The notes below the pieces were generated by a model that was not told the origin of the DNA, ran no database searches, and worked only from the letters and a program-made list of their open reading frames with translations. A stretch of 64,000 nucleotides of DNA, from contig NZ_BMVR01000010.1 in the NCBI RefSeq assembly GCF_014650815.1, positions 62,001-126,000 on the forward strand. The letters are read 5' to 3'. The translations under genes were made by a program, and so were the position numbers. Shown here one piece after another: positions 25,449 through 33,026 of this stretch; positions within the stretch are counted from its first letter, which is position 1; every line of letters starts with the position of its first letter. The DNA is from Streptomyces flavofungini (GTDB lineage Bacteria > Actinomycetota > Actinomycetes > Streptomycetales > Streptomycetaceae).

Positions 25449-26197
25449 TCGGCCTCGTCCTGGCTGCCGGCGCCGGCCGGCGCCTGCGTCCCTACACCGA
25501 AACGCTGCCCAAGGCGCTGGTGCCCGTCGTGGGCGAGGGAACCGAGAATGAGCTGGCCGTCCTCGACCTCACCCTGAAGAACTTCGCCGAGATCGGCCTG
25601 ACCGAGGTCGCGATCATCGTCGGCTACAAGAAGGAAGCCGTCTACGACCGCAAGGCGGCCCTGGAGGCGAAGTACGGCCTCAAGCTGACGCTCATCGACA
25701 ACGACAAGGCCGAGGAGTGGAACAACGCCTACTCCCTGTGGTGCGGCCGTGACGCCATCAAGCACGACGTGATCCTCGCCAACGGCGACACCGTGCACCC
25801 GGTCTCCGTCGAGAAGACGCTGCTCGCCGCCCGCGGCGACGGCAAGAAGATCATCCTGGCCCTCGACACGGTGAAGCAGCTCGCCGACGAGGAGATGAAG
25901 GTCGTCGTGGACCCCGAGAAGGGCGTCCAGAAGATCACCAAGCTGATGGACCCGGCCGAGGCCACCGGTGAGTACATCGGCGTCACCCTCATCGAGGGCT
26001 CCGCCGCCGACGAGCTCGCCGACGCCCTGAAGACCACCTTCGAGCGCGACCCCGACCTCTACTACGAGGACGGCTACCAGGAGCTCGTCAACCGCGGCTT
26101 CAAGGTCGACGTGGCGCCGATCGGCGACGTCACGTGGGTCGAGATCGACAACCACGACGACCTCGCCAAGGGGCGTGAAATCGCGTGCCAGTACTGA
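25445..26197 (+). CDS. Sugar/polyol-phosphate nucleotidyltransferase (NTP transferase family)
   Basis: Cytosolic enzyme that would activate a phosphorylated polyol, inositol or choline-like alcohol with CTP or another NTP. The 250-aa protein has the signature LAAGAGRRLRPYTETLPKALVPV (here LAAG...R-x-PK-x-L) at residues 5-27, ANGDTVHPVS as the metal-binding GD region and VEIDNHDDL near the end. It resembles LicC and inositol-1-phosphate cytidylyltransferases. With CDP-alcohol phosphotransferases on both sides in the operon, CTP is the likely nucleotide. GAAGGAG precedes the ATG. It is coupled to the previous gene by ATGA and overlaps the next by 13 bases. Confidence 0.85.
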   Translation: MIGLVLAAGAGRRLRPYTETLPKALVPVVGEGTENELAVLDLTLKNFAEIGLTEVAIIVGYKKEAVYDRKAALEAKYGLKLTLIDNDKAEEWNNAYSLWCGRDAIKHDVILANGDTVHPVSVEKTLLAARGDGKKIILALDTVKQLADEEMKVVVDPEKGVQKITKLMDPAEATGEYIGVTLIEGSAADELADALKTTFERDPDLYYEDGYQELVNRGFKVDVAPIGDVTWVEIDNHDDLAKGREIACQY

Positions 26198-27249
26198 CGA
26201 GGCTCATCCCCTCGCCGGTCGTCGTCGACATCCGGGCAGGGGCGTTGAACGACCTGGCCGGTGTCCTCGCCGACCAGCGGATCTGCTCGTCGACCGGCAA
26301 GCTCGCCATCGCCATCAGCGGCGGCTCCGGCGCGGTGCTGCGCAAGCGGCTCGCGCCGTCGCTGCCGAGCGCTGAATGGTTCGAGGTGGGCGGCGGCACC
26401 CTCGATGACGCCATCAAGCTCGCCGAGGCCATGAAGAAGGGCCGCTACGACGCGGTCGTCGGCCTCGGCGGCGGCAAGATCATCGACTGCGCCAAGTTCG
26501 CCGCGGCGCGCGTCGGTCTGCCGCTGGTCGCCGTCGCGACGAACCTGTCGCACGACGGTCTGTGCTCGCCCGTCGCGACGCTCGACAACGACGCGGGCCG
26601 CGGCTCCTACGGCGTGCCGAACCCGATCGCGGTCGTCATCGACCTCGACGTCATCCGCGAGGCCCCGGTCCGCTTCGTGCGCTCCGGCATCGGCGACGCC
26701 CTGTCCAACATCTCCGCGATCCGGGACTGGGAGCTGGCCGCCCGCGAGCGCGGCGAGGACATCGACGGCCTGGCCGCCGCGATGGCCCGCCAGGCCGGCG
26801 AGGCGGTCCTGCGCCACCCCGGCGGCGTCGGCGACGACGGCTTCCTGCAGGTACTCGCCGAGGGCCTGGTCCTCACCGGCATCGCCATGTCCGTCTCGGG
26901 CGACTCCCGCCCGGCGTCCGGCGCCTGCCACGAGATCAACCACGCCTTCGACCTGCTCTTCCCCAAGCGCGCCGCGAGCCACGGCGAGCAGTGCGGCCTC
27001 GGCGCCGCCTTCGCGATGTACCTGCGCGGTGCCCGCGAGGAGTCGGCGTACATGGCGGAGGTCCTGCGCCGCCACGGCCTGCCGGTCCTGCCCGAGGAGA
27101 TCGGCTTCACCGTGGACGAGTTCGTCCAGGTCGTCGAGTACGCGCCGCAGACCCGGCCGGGCCGCTACACGATCCTCGAGCACCTCAATCTGAACACCGA
27201 CCAGATCAAGGACGCATACGCCGACTATGCCAAGGCCATCGGTAGCTGA
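26185..27249 (+). CDS. Glycerol-1-phosphate dehydrogenase family (iron/zinc-containing alcohol dehydrogenase)
   Basis: Cytosolic NAD(P)H-dependent dehydrogenase of the sn-glycerol-1-phosphate dehydrogenase/AraM type, reducing DHAP or a related keto-polyol phosphate. The 354-residue protein carries VGLGGGKIIDCAKFAA (about 93-108) for nucleotide binding, NLSHDG, and metal ligands in GIGDALSN (Asp), ACHEINHAFD (His) and ASHGEQCGLG (His). The start is GTG 26185, inside the previous gene. It is placed exactly between the nucleotidyltransferase and a CDP-alcohol phosphotransferase, suggesting that it makes the polyol phosphate they use. The exact substrate and stereochemistry are inferred. Confidence 0.85.
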   Translation: MPVLTRLIPSPVVVDIRAGALNDLAGVLADQRICSSTGKLAIAISGGSGAVLRKRLAPSLPSAEWFEVGGGTLDDAIKLAEAMKKGRYDAVVGLGGGKIIDCAKFAAARVGLPLVAVATNLSHDGLCSPVATLDNDAGRGSYGVPNPIAVVIDLDVIREAPVRFVRSGIGDALSNISAIRDWELAARERGEDIDGLAAAMARQAGEAVLRHPGGVGDDGFLQVLAEGLVLTGIAMSVSGDSRPASGACHEINHAFDLLFPKRAASHGEQCGLGAAFAMYLRGAREESAYMAEVLRRHGLPVLPEEIGFTVDEFVQVVEYAPQTRPGRYTILEHLNLNTDQIKDAYADYAKAIGS

Positions 27250-28006
27250 ACTCCGGCCCGTCGTTCACCCCGCGGGGGTGAAGGACCGGCGCAGCGGTGA
27301 GCACTGGGCGGGACGCATGTACATGCGGGAGATCTCGCTGCGCTGCGACCGCTACCTGGTGAACACCAGGATCACGCCCAATCAGCTGACCTACCTGATG
27401 ACCGTCGCGGGCGTCCTCGCCGCCCCGGCCCTCCTGGTGCCGGGGATCTGGGGCGCGGTGCTCGGCGTCGTCGCGGTCCAGCTCTATCTGCTGCTCGACT
27501 GCGTCGACGGCGAGATCGCCCGCTGGCGCAAGCAGTACTCGATGTCCGGGGTGTACCTGGACCGGGTCGGCGCCTATCTGTGCGACGCGGCGGTGCTGGT
27601 CGGCTTCGGCCTGCGCGCCGCCGACCTGTGGGGCTCGGGCCGCATCGACTGGCTGTGGGCCTTCCTCGGCACCCTGGCCGCCCTCGGCGCCATCCTGATC
27701 AAGGCCGAGACCGACCTCGTCGCGGTCGCCCGCCATCAGCAGGGCATGGCTCCCGTCCAGGAGTCGGCGGCCGAGCCGCGCGCCGCCGGCATGGCCCTGG
27801 CACGCAAGGCCGCGGCCGCGCTGAAGTTCCACCGGCTGATCCTCGGCATCGAGGCGTCGCTGCTGATCCTGGTCCTCGCGATCGTGGACTCGGTCAGGGG
27901 AGACCTGTTCTTCTCCCGTGTCGGGGTCGCCGTGCTCGCGGGCATCGCGCTCCTGCAGACCCTGCTGCACCTCGTGTCCATCCTCGTGTCGAGCAGGCTG
28001 AAGTGA
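27227..28006 (+). CDS. CDP-alcohol phosphotransferase family membrane protein, variant active site
   Basis: Second CDP-alcohol phosphotransferase of the operon, 259 aa with about six hydrophobic segments. The segment YLVNTRITPNQLTYLM precedes TM1 as in inositol-phosphate transferases. The catalytic motif reads DGEIARWRKQYSMSGVYLDR and then V-G-A: DG-x2-AR-x8-G-x3-D are present, but the last aspartate (the usual general base) is alanine. The protein may be a divergent enzyme or may act with the first phosphotransferase. The ATG at 27227 overlaps the dehydrogenase gene by 23 bases, and its stop overlaps the GT2 start (GTGA). Confidence 0.82.
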   Translation: MPRPSVAELRPVVHPAGVKDRRSGEHWAGRMYMREISLRCDRYLVNTRITPNQLTYLMTVAGVLAAPALLVPGIWGAVLGVVAVQLYLLLDCVDGEIARWRKQYSMSGVYLDRVGAYLCDAAVLVGFGLRAADLWGSGRIDWLWAFLGTLAALGAILIKAETDLVAVARHQQGMAPVQESAAEPRAAGMALARKAAAALKFHRLILGIEASLLILVLAIVDSVRGDLFFSRVGVAVLAGIALLQTLLHLVSILVSSRLK

Positions 28007-28923
28007 GTACACCGAGCCCCGCCGGTACACCGGGGACGTCGACCGCGCCGCTCAAGGTCGGCGCGGTCGTCATCACCATGGGCAACCGCCCCCAGGAGCT
28101 GCGCGCCCTGCTCGACTCGGTCGCCAAGCAGGACGGCGACCGGGTCGAGGTGGTCGTCGTCGGCAACGGCGCCCCCGTGCCGGACGTGCCCGCGGGCGTG
28201 CGCACCATAGAACTGCCCGAGAACCTGGGCATCCCGGGCGGGCGCAACGTGGGCATCGAGGCCTTCGGCCCGGGCGGCACCGACGTCGACATCCTGCTGT
28301 TCCTCGACGACGACGGGCTGCTCGCGCACACCGACACCGCCGAGCTGTGCCGCGCGGCCTTCGCGGCGGACCCCGAGCTCGGCATCATCAGCTTCCGCAT
28401 CGCCGACCCGGACACCGGCATCACCCAGCGCCGCCACGTGCCGCGCCTGCGCGCCTCGGACCCGATGCGCTCCTCGCGCGTGACGACGTTCCTCGGCGGC
28501 GCCAACGCCGTGCGCACCGAGGTCCTGAAGGAGGTCGGCGGCCTGCCGGACGCCTTCTTCTACGCCCACGAGGAGACGGACCTCGCCTGGCGCGCCCTGG
28601 ACGCGGGCTGGATGATCGACTACCGCGCGGACATGGTGCTCTTCCACCCCACCACGGCCCCCTCCCGGCACGCGGTCTACCACCGCATGGTGGCCCGCAA
28701 CCGCGTCTGGCTGGCCCGCCGCAACCTGCCCGCCCTCCTGGTGCCCGTGTACCTCGGCGTCTGGCTCCTGCTGACCCTCGCCCGGCGCCCCTCGCGGCCC
28801 GCCCTGAAGGCCTGGTTCGGCGGTTTCAAGGAGGGCTGGACCAGCCCGAGCGGACCTCGCCGCCCCATGAAGTGGCGTACGGTGTGGCGCCTGACCCGGC
28901 TGGGCCGACCTCCTGTGATCTGA
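28003..28923 (+). CDS. Family 2 glycosyltransferase
   Basis: GT-A glycosyltransferase adding a sugar from an activated donor, probably at the cytoplasmic face of the membrane. The 306-residue protein has VITMGNRPQELRALLDSV (about 25-42), NLGIPGGRNVGIEA, the DxD-type LFLDDDGLL (about 100), GGANAVRTEVLKEVGGLP and HEETDLAWRALDAGW, the rhamnosyltransferase/GlfT-like GT2 pattern. One C-terminal hydrophobic stretch (about 245-262) may tether it. It begins in a GTGA overlap with the CDP-alcohol phosphotransferase gene and precedes the TagGH genes by 98 bp. Confidence 0.88.
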   Translation: MSTPSPAGTPGTSTAPLKVGAVVITMGNRPQELRALLDSVAKQDGDRVEVVVVGNGAPVPDVPAGVRTIELPENLGIPGGRNVGIEAFGPGGTDVDILLFLDDDGLLAHTDTAELCRAAFAADPELGIISFRIADPDTGITQRRHVPRLRASDPMRSSRVTTFLGGANAVRTEVLKEVGGLPDAFFYAHEETDLAWRALDAGWMIDYRADMVLFHPTTAPSRHAVYHRMVARNRVWLARRNLPALLVPVYLGVWLLLTLARRPSRPALKAWFGGFKEGWTSPSGPRRPMKWRTVWRLTRLGRPPVI

Positions 28924-29021
28924 CAAGCTCGGGTCTGAGAACATTCGGGCCGTATTCCGGTCCCTGGCCCCCCAGGCCTACGCCCGACCGGCCGTGCATC
29001 TGAAGACGAAAGTTTCCCCTC

Positions 29022-29951
29022 GTGAGTGAGACAACGCAGGACGGTGGAGTCGCGGTGACCGCGCCACCGTCGCCCGACGACGGGCTGTCCCCCGCAGAGC
29101 TGGCGGCCAAGTACGGCCTGTCCGTCAGCGGCGCCCGTCCGGGTCTTTTCGAGTACGTCAGCCAGCTCTGGGGGCGGCGCCACTTCATCCTCGCCTTCTC
29201 ACAGGCGAAGCTCACCGCCCAGTACAGCCAGGCCAAGCTCGGCCAGCTCTGGCAGGTGGCGACACCGCTGCTCAACGCGCTCGTCTACTTCCTCATCTTC
29301 GGCCTGATCCTCAAGGCCGACCGGGGCATGTCCCGGGAGGTGTACATCCCGTTCCTCGTGACAGGCGTCTTCGTCTTCACCTTCACGCAGAGCTCGGTGA
29401 TGGCGGGCGTACGGGCGATCTCGGGCAACCTCGGCCTGGTGCGCGCGCTGCACTTCCCGCGCGCCTCGCTGCCCGTCTCCTTCTCGCTGCAGCAGCTCCA
29501 GCAGCTGCTGTTCTCGATGATCGTGCTGTTCGTGGTGGCGGTCGGCTTCGGCAGCTATCCGAAGCTGTCCTGGCTGTTGATCCTGCCGGTGCTCGCGCTG
29601 CAGTTCCTCTTCAACACCGGGCTCGCGCTGGTCATGGCGCGGCTCGGCAGCAAGACCCCCGACCTCGCGCAGCTGATGCCGTTCGTGATGCGCACCTGGA
29701 TGTACGCGTCCGGCGTGATGTTCTCCATCCCGGTGATGCTCAAGGAGCACCCGGCGTGGATCGGCGACATCCTCCAGTGGAACCCGGCCGCCATCTACAT
29801 GGACCTGATGCGCTTCGCGCTCATCGACGGCTACGGCTCCGAGAACCTGCCGCCGCACGTCTGGGCGGTCGCGGCCGGCTGGGCCGTGCTCGTCGCCGTG
29901 GGCGGCTTCGTGTACTTCTGGAAGGCGGAGGAGCGGTACGGCCGTGGCTGA
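29022..29951 (+). CDS. ABC-2 type polysaccharide/teichoic acid exporter permease (TagG-like)
   Basis: Membrane subunit of an ABC exporter for a lipid-linked envelope polymer. The 309-aa protein has a hydrophilic N-terminus with a YxxQLWxRRHFI segment, then FSQAKLTAQYSQAKLGQLWQ-like juxtamembrane residues typical of TagG/Wzm/KpsM, and six hydrophobic segments. GTG is the start. It overlaps the ATPase gene downstream by eight bases. Export direction and substrate class are inferred from the family and from the phosphotransferase and glycosyltransferase genes upstream. Confidence 0.9.
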   Translation: MSETTQDGGVAVTAPPSPDDGLSPAELAAKYGLSVSGARPGLFEYVSQLWGRRHFILAFSQAKLTAQYSQAKLGQLWQVATPLLNALVYFLIFGLILKADRGMSREVYIPFLVTGVFVFTFTQSSVMAGVRAISGNLGLVRALHFPRASLPVSFSLQQLQQLLFSMIVLFVVAVGFGSYPKLSWLLILPVLALQFLFNTGLALVMARLGSKTPDLAQLMPFVMRTWMYASGVMFSIPVMLKEHPAWIGDILQWNPAAIYMDLMRFALIDGYGSENLPPHVWAVAAGWAVLVAVGGFVYFWKAEERYGRG

Positions 29952-30729
29952 CGACAAGAGCGCCGACCGGGCGCACATCCCCACCGTCATCGCGGACGAG
30001 CTGCACATCGTCTACCGCGTCAACGGCGCCAAGACGGGCAAGGGCAGCGCCACCTCCGCGCTGAGCCGCATCATCAAGCGCGGCGAGGAGCGCGGCGTGC
30101 GCAAGGTGCACGCCGTCCGCGGGGTCAGCTTCACCGCCTACCGCGGCGAGGCGATCGGCCTCATCGGGTCCAACGGCTCCGGCAAGTCCACCCTGCTGCG
30201 GGCCATCGCGGGCCTGCTCCCGGCCGAGAAGGGCAAGGTCTACACCGACGGCCAGCCCTCGCTCCTCGGGGTGAACGCGGCCCTCATGAACGATCTGACC
30301 GGCGAGCGCAACGTCATCCTCGGCGGGCTCGCGATGGGCATGAGCCGTGAGCAGATCAGGGAGCGCTACCAGGACATCGTCGACTTCTCCGGCATCAACG
30401 AGAAGGGCGACTTCATCACCCTGCCGATGCGCACCTACTCCTCCGGCATGGCCGCCCGCCTGCGGTTCTCCATCGCGGCGGCCAAGGACCACGACGTGCT
30501 GATGATCGACGAGGCGCTGGCCACCGGCGACCGCAAGTTCCAGAAGCGCTCCGAGGCCCGCATCCGCGAGCTGCGCAAGGAAGCGGGCTCGGTCTTCCTG
30601 GTCAGCCACAACAACAAGTCGATCCGTGACACCTGCGACCGCGTGCTCTGGCTGGAGCGGGGCGAGCTGCGGATGGACGGACCGACCGACGAGGTCATCA
30701 AGGAGTACGAGAAGTTCACCGGCAAGTAG
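29944..30729 (+). CDS. ABC exporter ATP-binding subunit (TagH-like)
   Basis: ATPase partner of the TagG-like permease. The 261-residue protein has Walker A GSNGSGKST (about 77-85), signature TYSSGMAARL (about 162-171), Walker B VLMIDEAL and the H-loop VSHNNKS. A basic loop (SALSRIIKRGEERGVRKVHAV) precedes the first strand as in TagH/RfbE-type ATPases. It lacks the extended C-terminal carbohydrate-binding domain seen in Wzt, so substrate recognition probably lies elsewhere. It is the last gene of the operon and a strong terminator follows. Confidence 0.92.
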   Translation: MADDKSADRAHIPTVIADELHIVYRVNGAKTGKGSATSALSRIIKRGEERGVRKVHAVRGVSFTAYRGEAIGLIGSNGSGKSTLLRAIAGLLPAEKGKVYTDGQPSLLGVNAALMNDLTGERNVILGGLAMGMSREQIRERYQDIVDFSGINEKGDFITLPMRTYSSGMAARLRFSIAAAKDHDVLMIDEALATGDRKFQKRSEARIRELRKEAGSVFLVSHNNKSIRDTCDRVLWLERGELRMDGPTDEVIKEYEKFTGK

Positions 30730-30757
30730 CCGAATGGCCGCACGCGCGCGGCGGCCG

Positions 30758-30805
30758 AACGGGTCAGGGCTCCGCCGGGACACTCCGGCGGGGCCCTGAC
30801 CCGTT
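30758..30805 (+). terminator. Strong terminator ending the envelope-glycan operon
   Basis: A 21-bp stem (arms 30758-30778 and 30785-30805, six-base loop, one G-U wobble) followed by TTCTTC lies 29 bases after the ATPase stop codon. It separates this operon from the hopanoid operon. Confidence 0.9.
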
Positions 30806-31066
30806 CTTCGGACATCAGGAGTCCCTCAAGTCACCGGAGTTCAGGGAAGATTGGAGCCAATCGGTGCGTTGTTGTGATGTGCCGAACACCCCGACGACTC
30901 GGTGTGCGTTGTACAACGTAAGCTGTACCGGTGCTGATTCGCGGCAAGTGGGGCGATATCGCGCGGCATCGGGGTGGCGGGCGCGGTCGGCCGCACGGGG
31001 GGCAGGGCGGCGTGTCCGAAATAGGATGTTTTGGGTCGGCAGTGTAGAACGGGAGATGTGACGGCA
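30806..31066. promoter_or_regulatory. Upstream region of the hopanoid operon with a palindrome
   Basis: No gene is seen here. CGTTGTACAACG at 30907-30918 is a perfect 12-bp palindrome followed by TAAGCT, which could be a -10 hexamer. The AT content is higher than its surroundings (30840-30930 and near 31020), fitting a promoter region for hpnC. A repressor binding the palindrome would overlap the promoter; the regulator is unknown. Confidence 0.4.
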
Positions 31067-31966
31067 ATGGCTACGGACGATCTCCGGCTCCGCGATGCGT
31101 CCGCCGTCCTCGACAAAGCCGCGGACGAGAACTTTCCCGTGGCCCCGTTCTTCCTCCCGCGCGCCTGGCGCGAGGACCTCATGGCCGTGTACGGCTACGC
31201 CCGCCTGGTCGACGACATCGGCGACACCGACCTCGACCGCGGCGCCGCCCACGCCCGCTACCTCGGCGCGGACCCCGAGGCCGCCGGTGACCCGCTCGCC
31301 CTCCTCGACGCCTTCGAAGCCGACCTGAACAAGGTCTTCGCAGGTCAGGACCCCGGCCACCCGCTACTGCAGGCCCTGGTGCCCACCGTGCGCCGCCGGG
31401 GCCTGACCCCCGAGCCGTTCCTCGGCCTGATCGCGGCCAACCGCCAGGACCAGCTCGTCAAGCGGTACGAGACCTACGACGACCTGCTCGCCTACTGCGA
31501 GCTGTCCGCGAACCCCGTCGGCCGCCTGGTCCTCGCCATCACCGGCACCGCGACCCCCGAGCGCATCCGCCTCTCCGACTCGGTGTGCACGGCGCTGCAG
31601 ATCGTGGAGCACCTCCAGGACGTACGCGAGGACCTGGGCCGCGATCGGGTCTACCTGCCCGCCGAGGACATGAAGCGGTTTCATGTCCAGGAGCGGGACC
31701 TGGCTGTCCCTACGGCAGGCGCATCGGTGCGCGCACTGGTTGCATATGAAGCGGAACGCGCCCATGGCCTCCTGAATGAAGGCACCCCCCTGGTGGGTAG
31801 CGTCCACGGCAGGCTGAAGCTGCTGCTTGCAGGGTTCGTGGCAGGGGGAAGGGCGGCGATCGCGGCGATCGCCGCCGCCGGATACGACGTACTTCCAAGG
31901 CCGCCGAAGCCCACGAAACCGCGCCTGGTGCGCGAGGTGGGCGCGGTTCTGCGAGGAGAGGGGTGA
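31067..31966 (+). CDS. hpnC: Hydroxysqualene synthase HpnC
   Basis: Trans-isoprenyl diphosphate synthase-like enzyme converting presqualene diphosphate to hydroxysqualene, second of the three-step HpnDCE route to squalene. The 299-aa all-helical protein has ARLVDDIGDTD (about 45-55) as first aspartate-rich motif and LQDVREDLGRDRVYLP (about 185-200) as the second. It is the first gene of the operon. The ATG at 31067 is used; a GTG at 31058 is possible but sits too close to GGGAG. The stop overlaps the hpnD start (GTGA). Confidence 0.92.
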   Translation: MATDDLRLRDASAVLDKAADENFPVAPFFLPRAWREDLMAVYGYARLVDDIGDTDLDRGAAHARYLGADPEAAGDPLALLDAFEADLNKVFAGQDPGHPLLQALVPTVRRRGLTPEPFLGLIAANRQDQLVKRYETYDDLLAYCELSANPVGRLVLAITGTATPERIRLSDSVCTALQIVEHLQDVREDLGRDRVYLPAEDMKRFHVQERDLAVPTAGASVRALVAYEAERAHGLLNEGTPLVGSVHGRLKLLLAGFVAGGRAAIAAIAAAGYDVLPRPPKPTKPRLVREVGAVLRGEG

Positions 31967-32913
31967 GCCGGACCGTGGAGTCAGAACCTCGCGTGTCCGC
32001 GCCGGTACTCGCCGCATACAGCTATTGCGAGACCGTGACCGGGCAGCAGGCACGCAATTTCGCGTACGGCATCAGGTTGCTGCCGACGCCCAAGCGGCGG
32101 GCGATGTCCGCGCTCTACGCGTTCTCCCGGCGCGTGGACGACATCGGCGACGGCACCCTCGCGCCGGACGTGAAGGGGGCGCGGCTCGACGACACCCGGG
32201 CGCTGCTCACCCGCGTCCGCGACGGCGAGGTGGAGGAGGACGACACCGACCCCGTGGCCGTGGCGCTCAGCCACGCGGCCCAGCACTTCCCGATCCCGCT
32301 CGGCGGGCTCGACGAGTTGATCGACGGCGTCGTGATGGACGTGCGCGGCGAGACGTACGAGACCTGGGAGGACCTGAAGGTCTACTGCCGCTGTGTGGCC
32401 GGTGCCATCGGACGGCTCTCGCTCGGGGTCTTCGGCACCGAGCCGGGGGCGCTGCACGCGGAGCGCGCGCCGGAGTACGCCGACACGCTCGGCCTCGCAC
32501 TCCAACTCACCAACATCCTCCGGGACGTTCGCGAGGACGCCCTGGAGGGACGCACCTACCTGCCGGCCGACGACCTCGCCAAGTTCGGCTGCTCTGCCGG
32601 GTTCTCCCGCCCCGAGCCGCCCGCCGGGTCGGACTTCGCGGGCCTCGTCCACTTCGAAGTCCGCCGTGCCCGCGCCCTGTTCGCCGAGGGCTACCGGCTG
32701 CTGCCGATGCTGGACCGGCGCAGCGGTGCCTGTGTGGCGGCGATGGCGGGCATCTACCGCCGCCTGCTGGATCGCATCGAGCGGGAACCGGAAGCGGTGC
32801 TCCGGGGCCGCGTTTCGCTGCCGGGACGCGAGAAGGCGTATGTCGCCGTGCGCGGTCTGTCCGGGTTCGACGCGCGCAGCGTCTCCCGGGGGGCCGTCAG
32901 GAGGCGTACGTGA
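31963..32913 (+). CDS. hpnD: Presqualene diphosphate synthase HpnD
   Basis: Condenses two farnesyl diphosphates to presqualene diphosphate. The 316-residue protein has the aspartate motifs RRVDDIGDG (about 48-56) and TNILRDVREDALEGRTYLP (about 181-199), FAYGIRLLPTPKRRAMSALYAF near the start, and the helical SQS/PSY fold features. It is paralogous to HpnC next door. GTG start within the hpnC stop. Its own stop overlaps the ATG of a 37-codon ORF (TGATG). Confidence 0.92.
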   Translation: MSRTVESEPRVSAPVLAAYSYCETVTGQQARNFAYGIRLLPTPKRRAMSALYAFSRRVDDIGDGTLAPDVKGARLDDTRALLTRVRDGEVEEDDTDPVAVALSHAAQHFPIPLGGLDELIDGVVMDVRGETYETWEDLKVYCRCVAGAIGRLSLGVFGTEPGALHAERAPEYADTLGLALQLTNILRDVREDALEGRTYLPADDLAKFGCSAGFSRPEPPAGSDFAGLVHFEVRRARALFAEGYRLLPMLDRRSGACVAAMAGIYRRLLDRIEREPEAVLRGRVSLPGREKAYVAVRGLSGFDARSVSRGAVRRRT

Positions 32914-33026
32914 TGCGCAGGTACGGCGGCGCCGGTGCAGGTCCTGTGCGTCGCCGCAAACGGCGGGCAACCCTCCGCATGACCATGGCGTCCCAGACTG
33001 CAACTGCCGAAAGGGAGGACGCATGA
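32913..33026 (+). CDS. 37-aa small protein coupled between hpnD and hpnE
   Basis: This short frame has all the marks of a translated gene: GGAGG eight bases upstream of the ATG, a TGATG overlap with the hpnD stop, and an ATGA overlap with the hpnE start. The product is basic and ends acidic, with RRRKRRATLRMTMASQTATA in its middle. From memory it resembles short Streptomyces proteins of the DUF6380 kind, which share an R-A-T-L-R...A-S-x-T motif; I hold that weakly. It might instead serve only to couple translation of hpnE to hpnD. No function can be assigned. Confidence 0.6.
   Translation: MRRYGGAGAGPVRRRKRRATLRMTMASQTATAEREDA

Noticed and set aside
30831..31061. Small ORFs on both strands before hpnC
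   Set aside because: No ribosome-binding site, unusual composition and overlap with the likely promoter palindrome.
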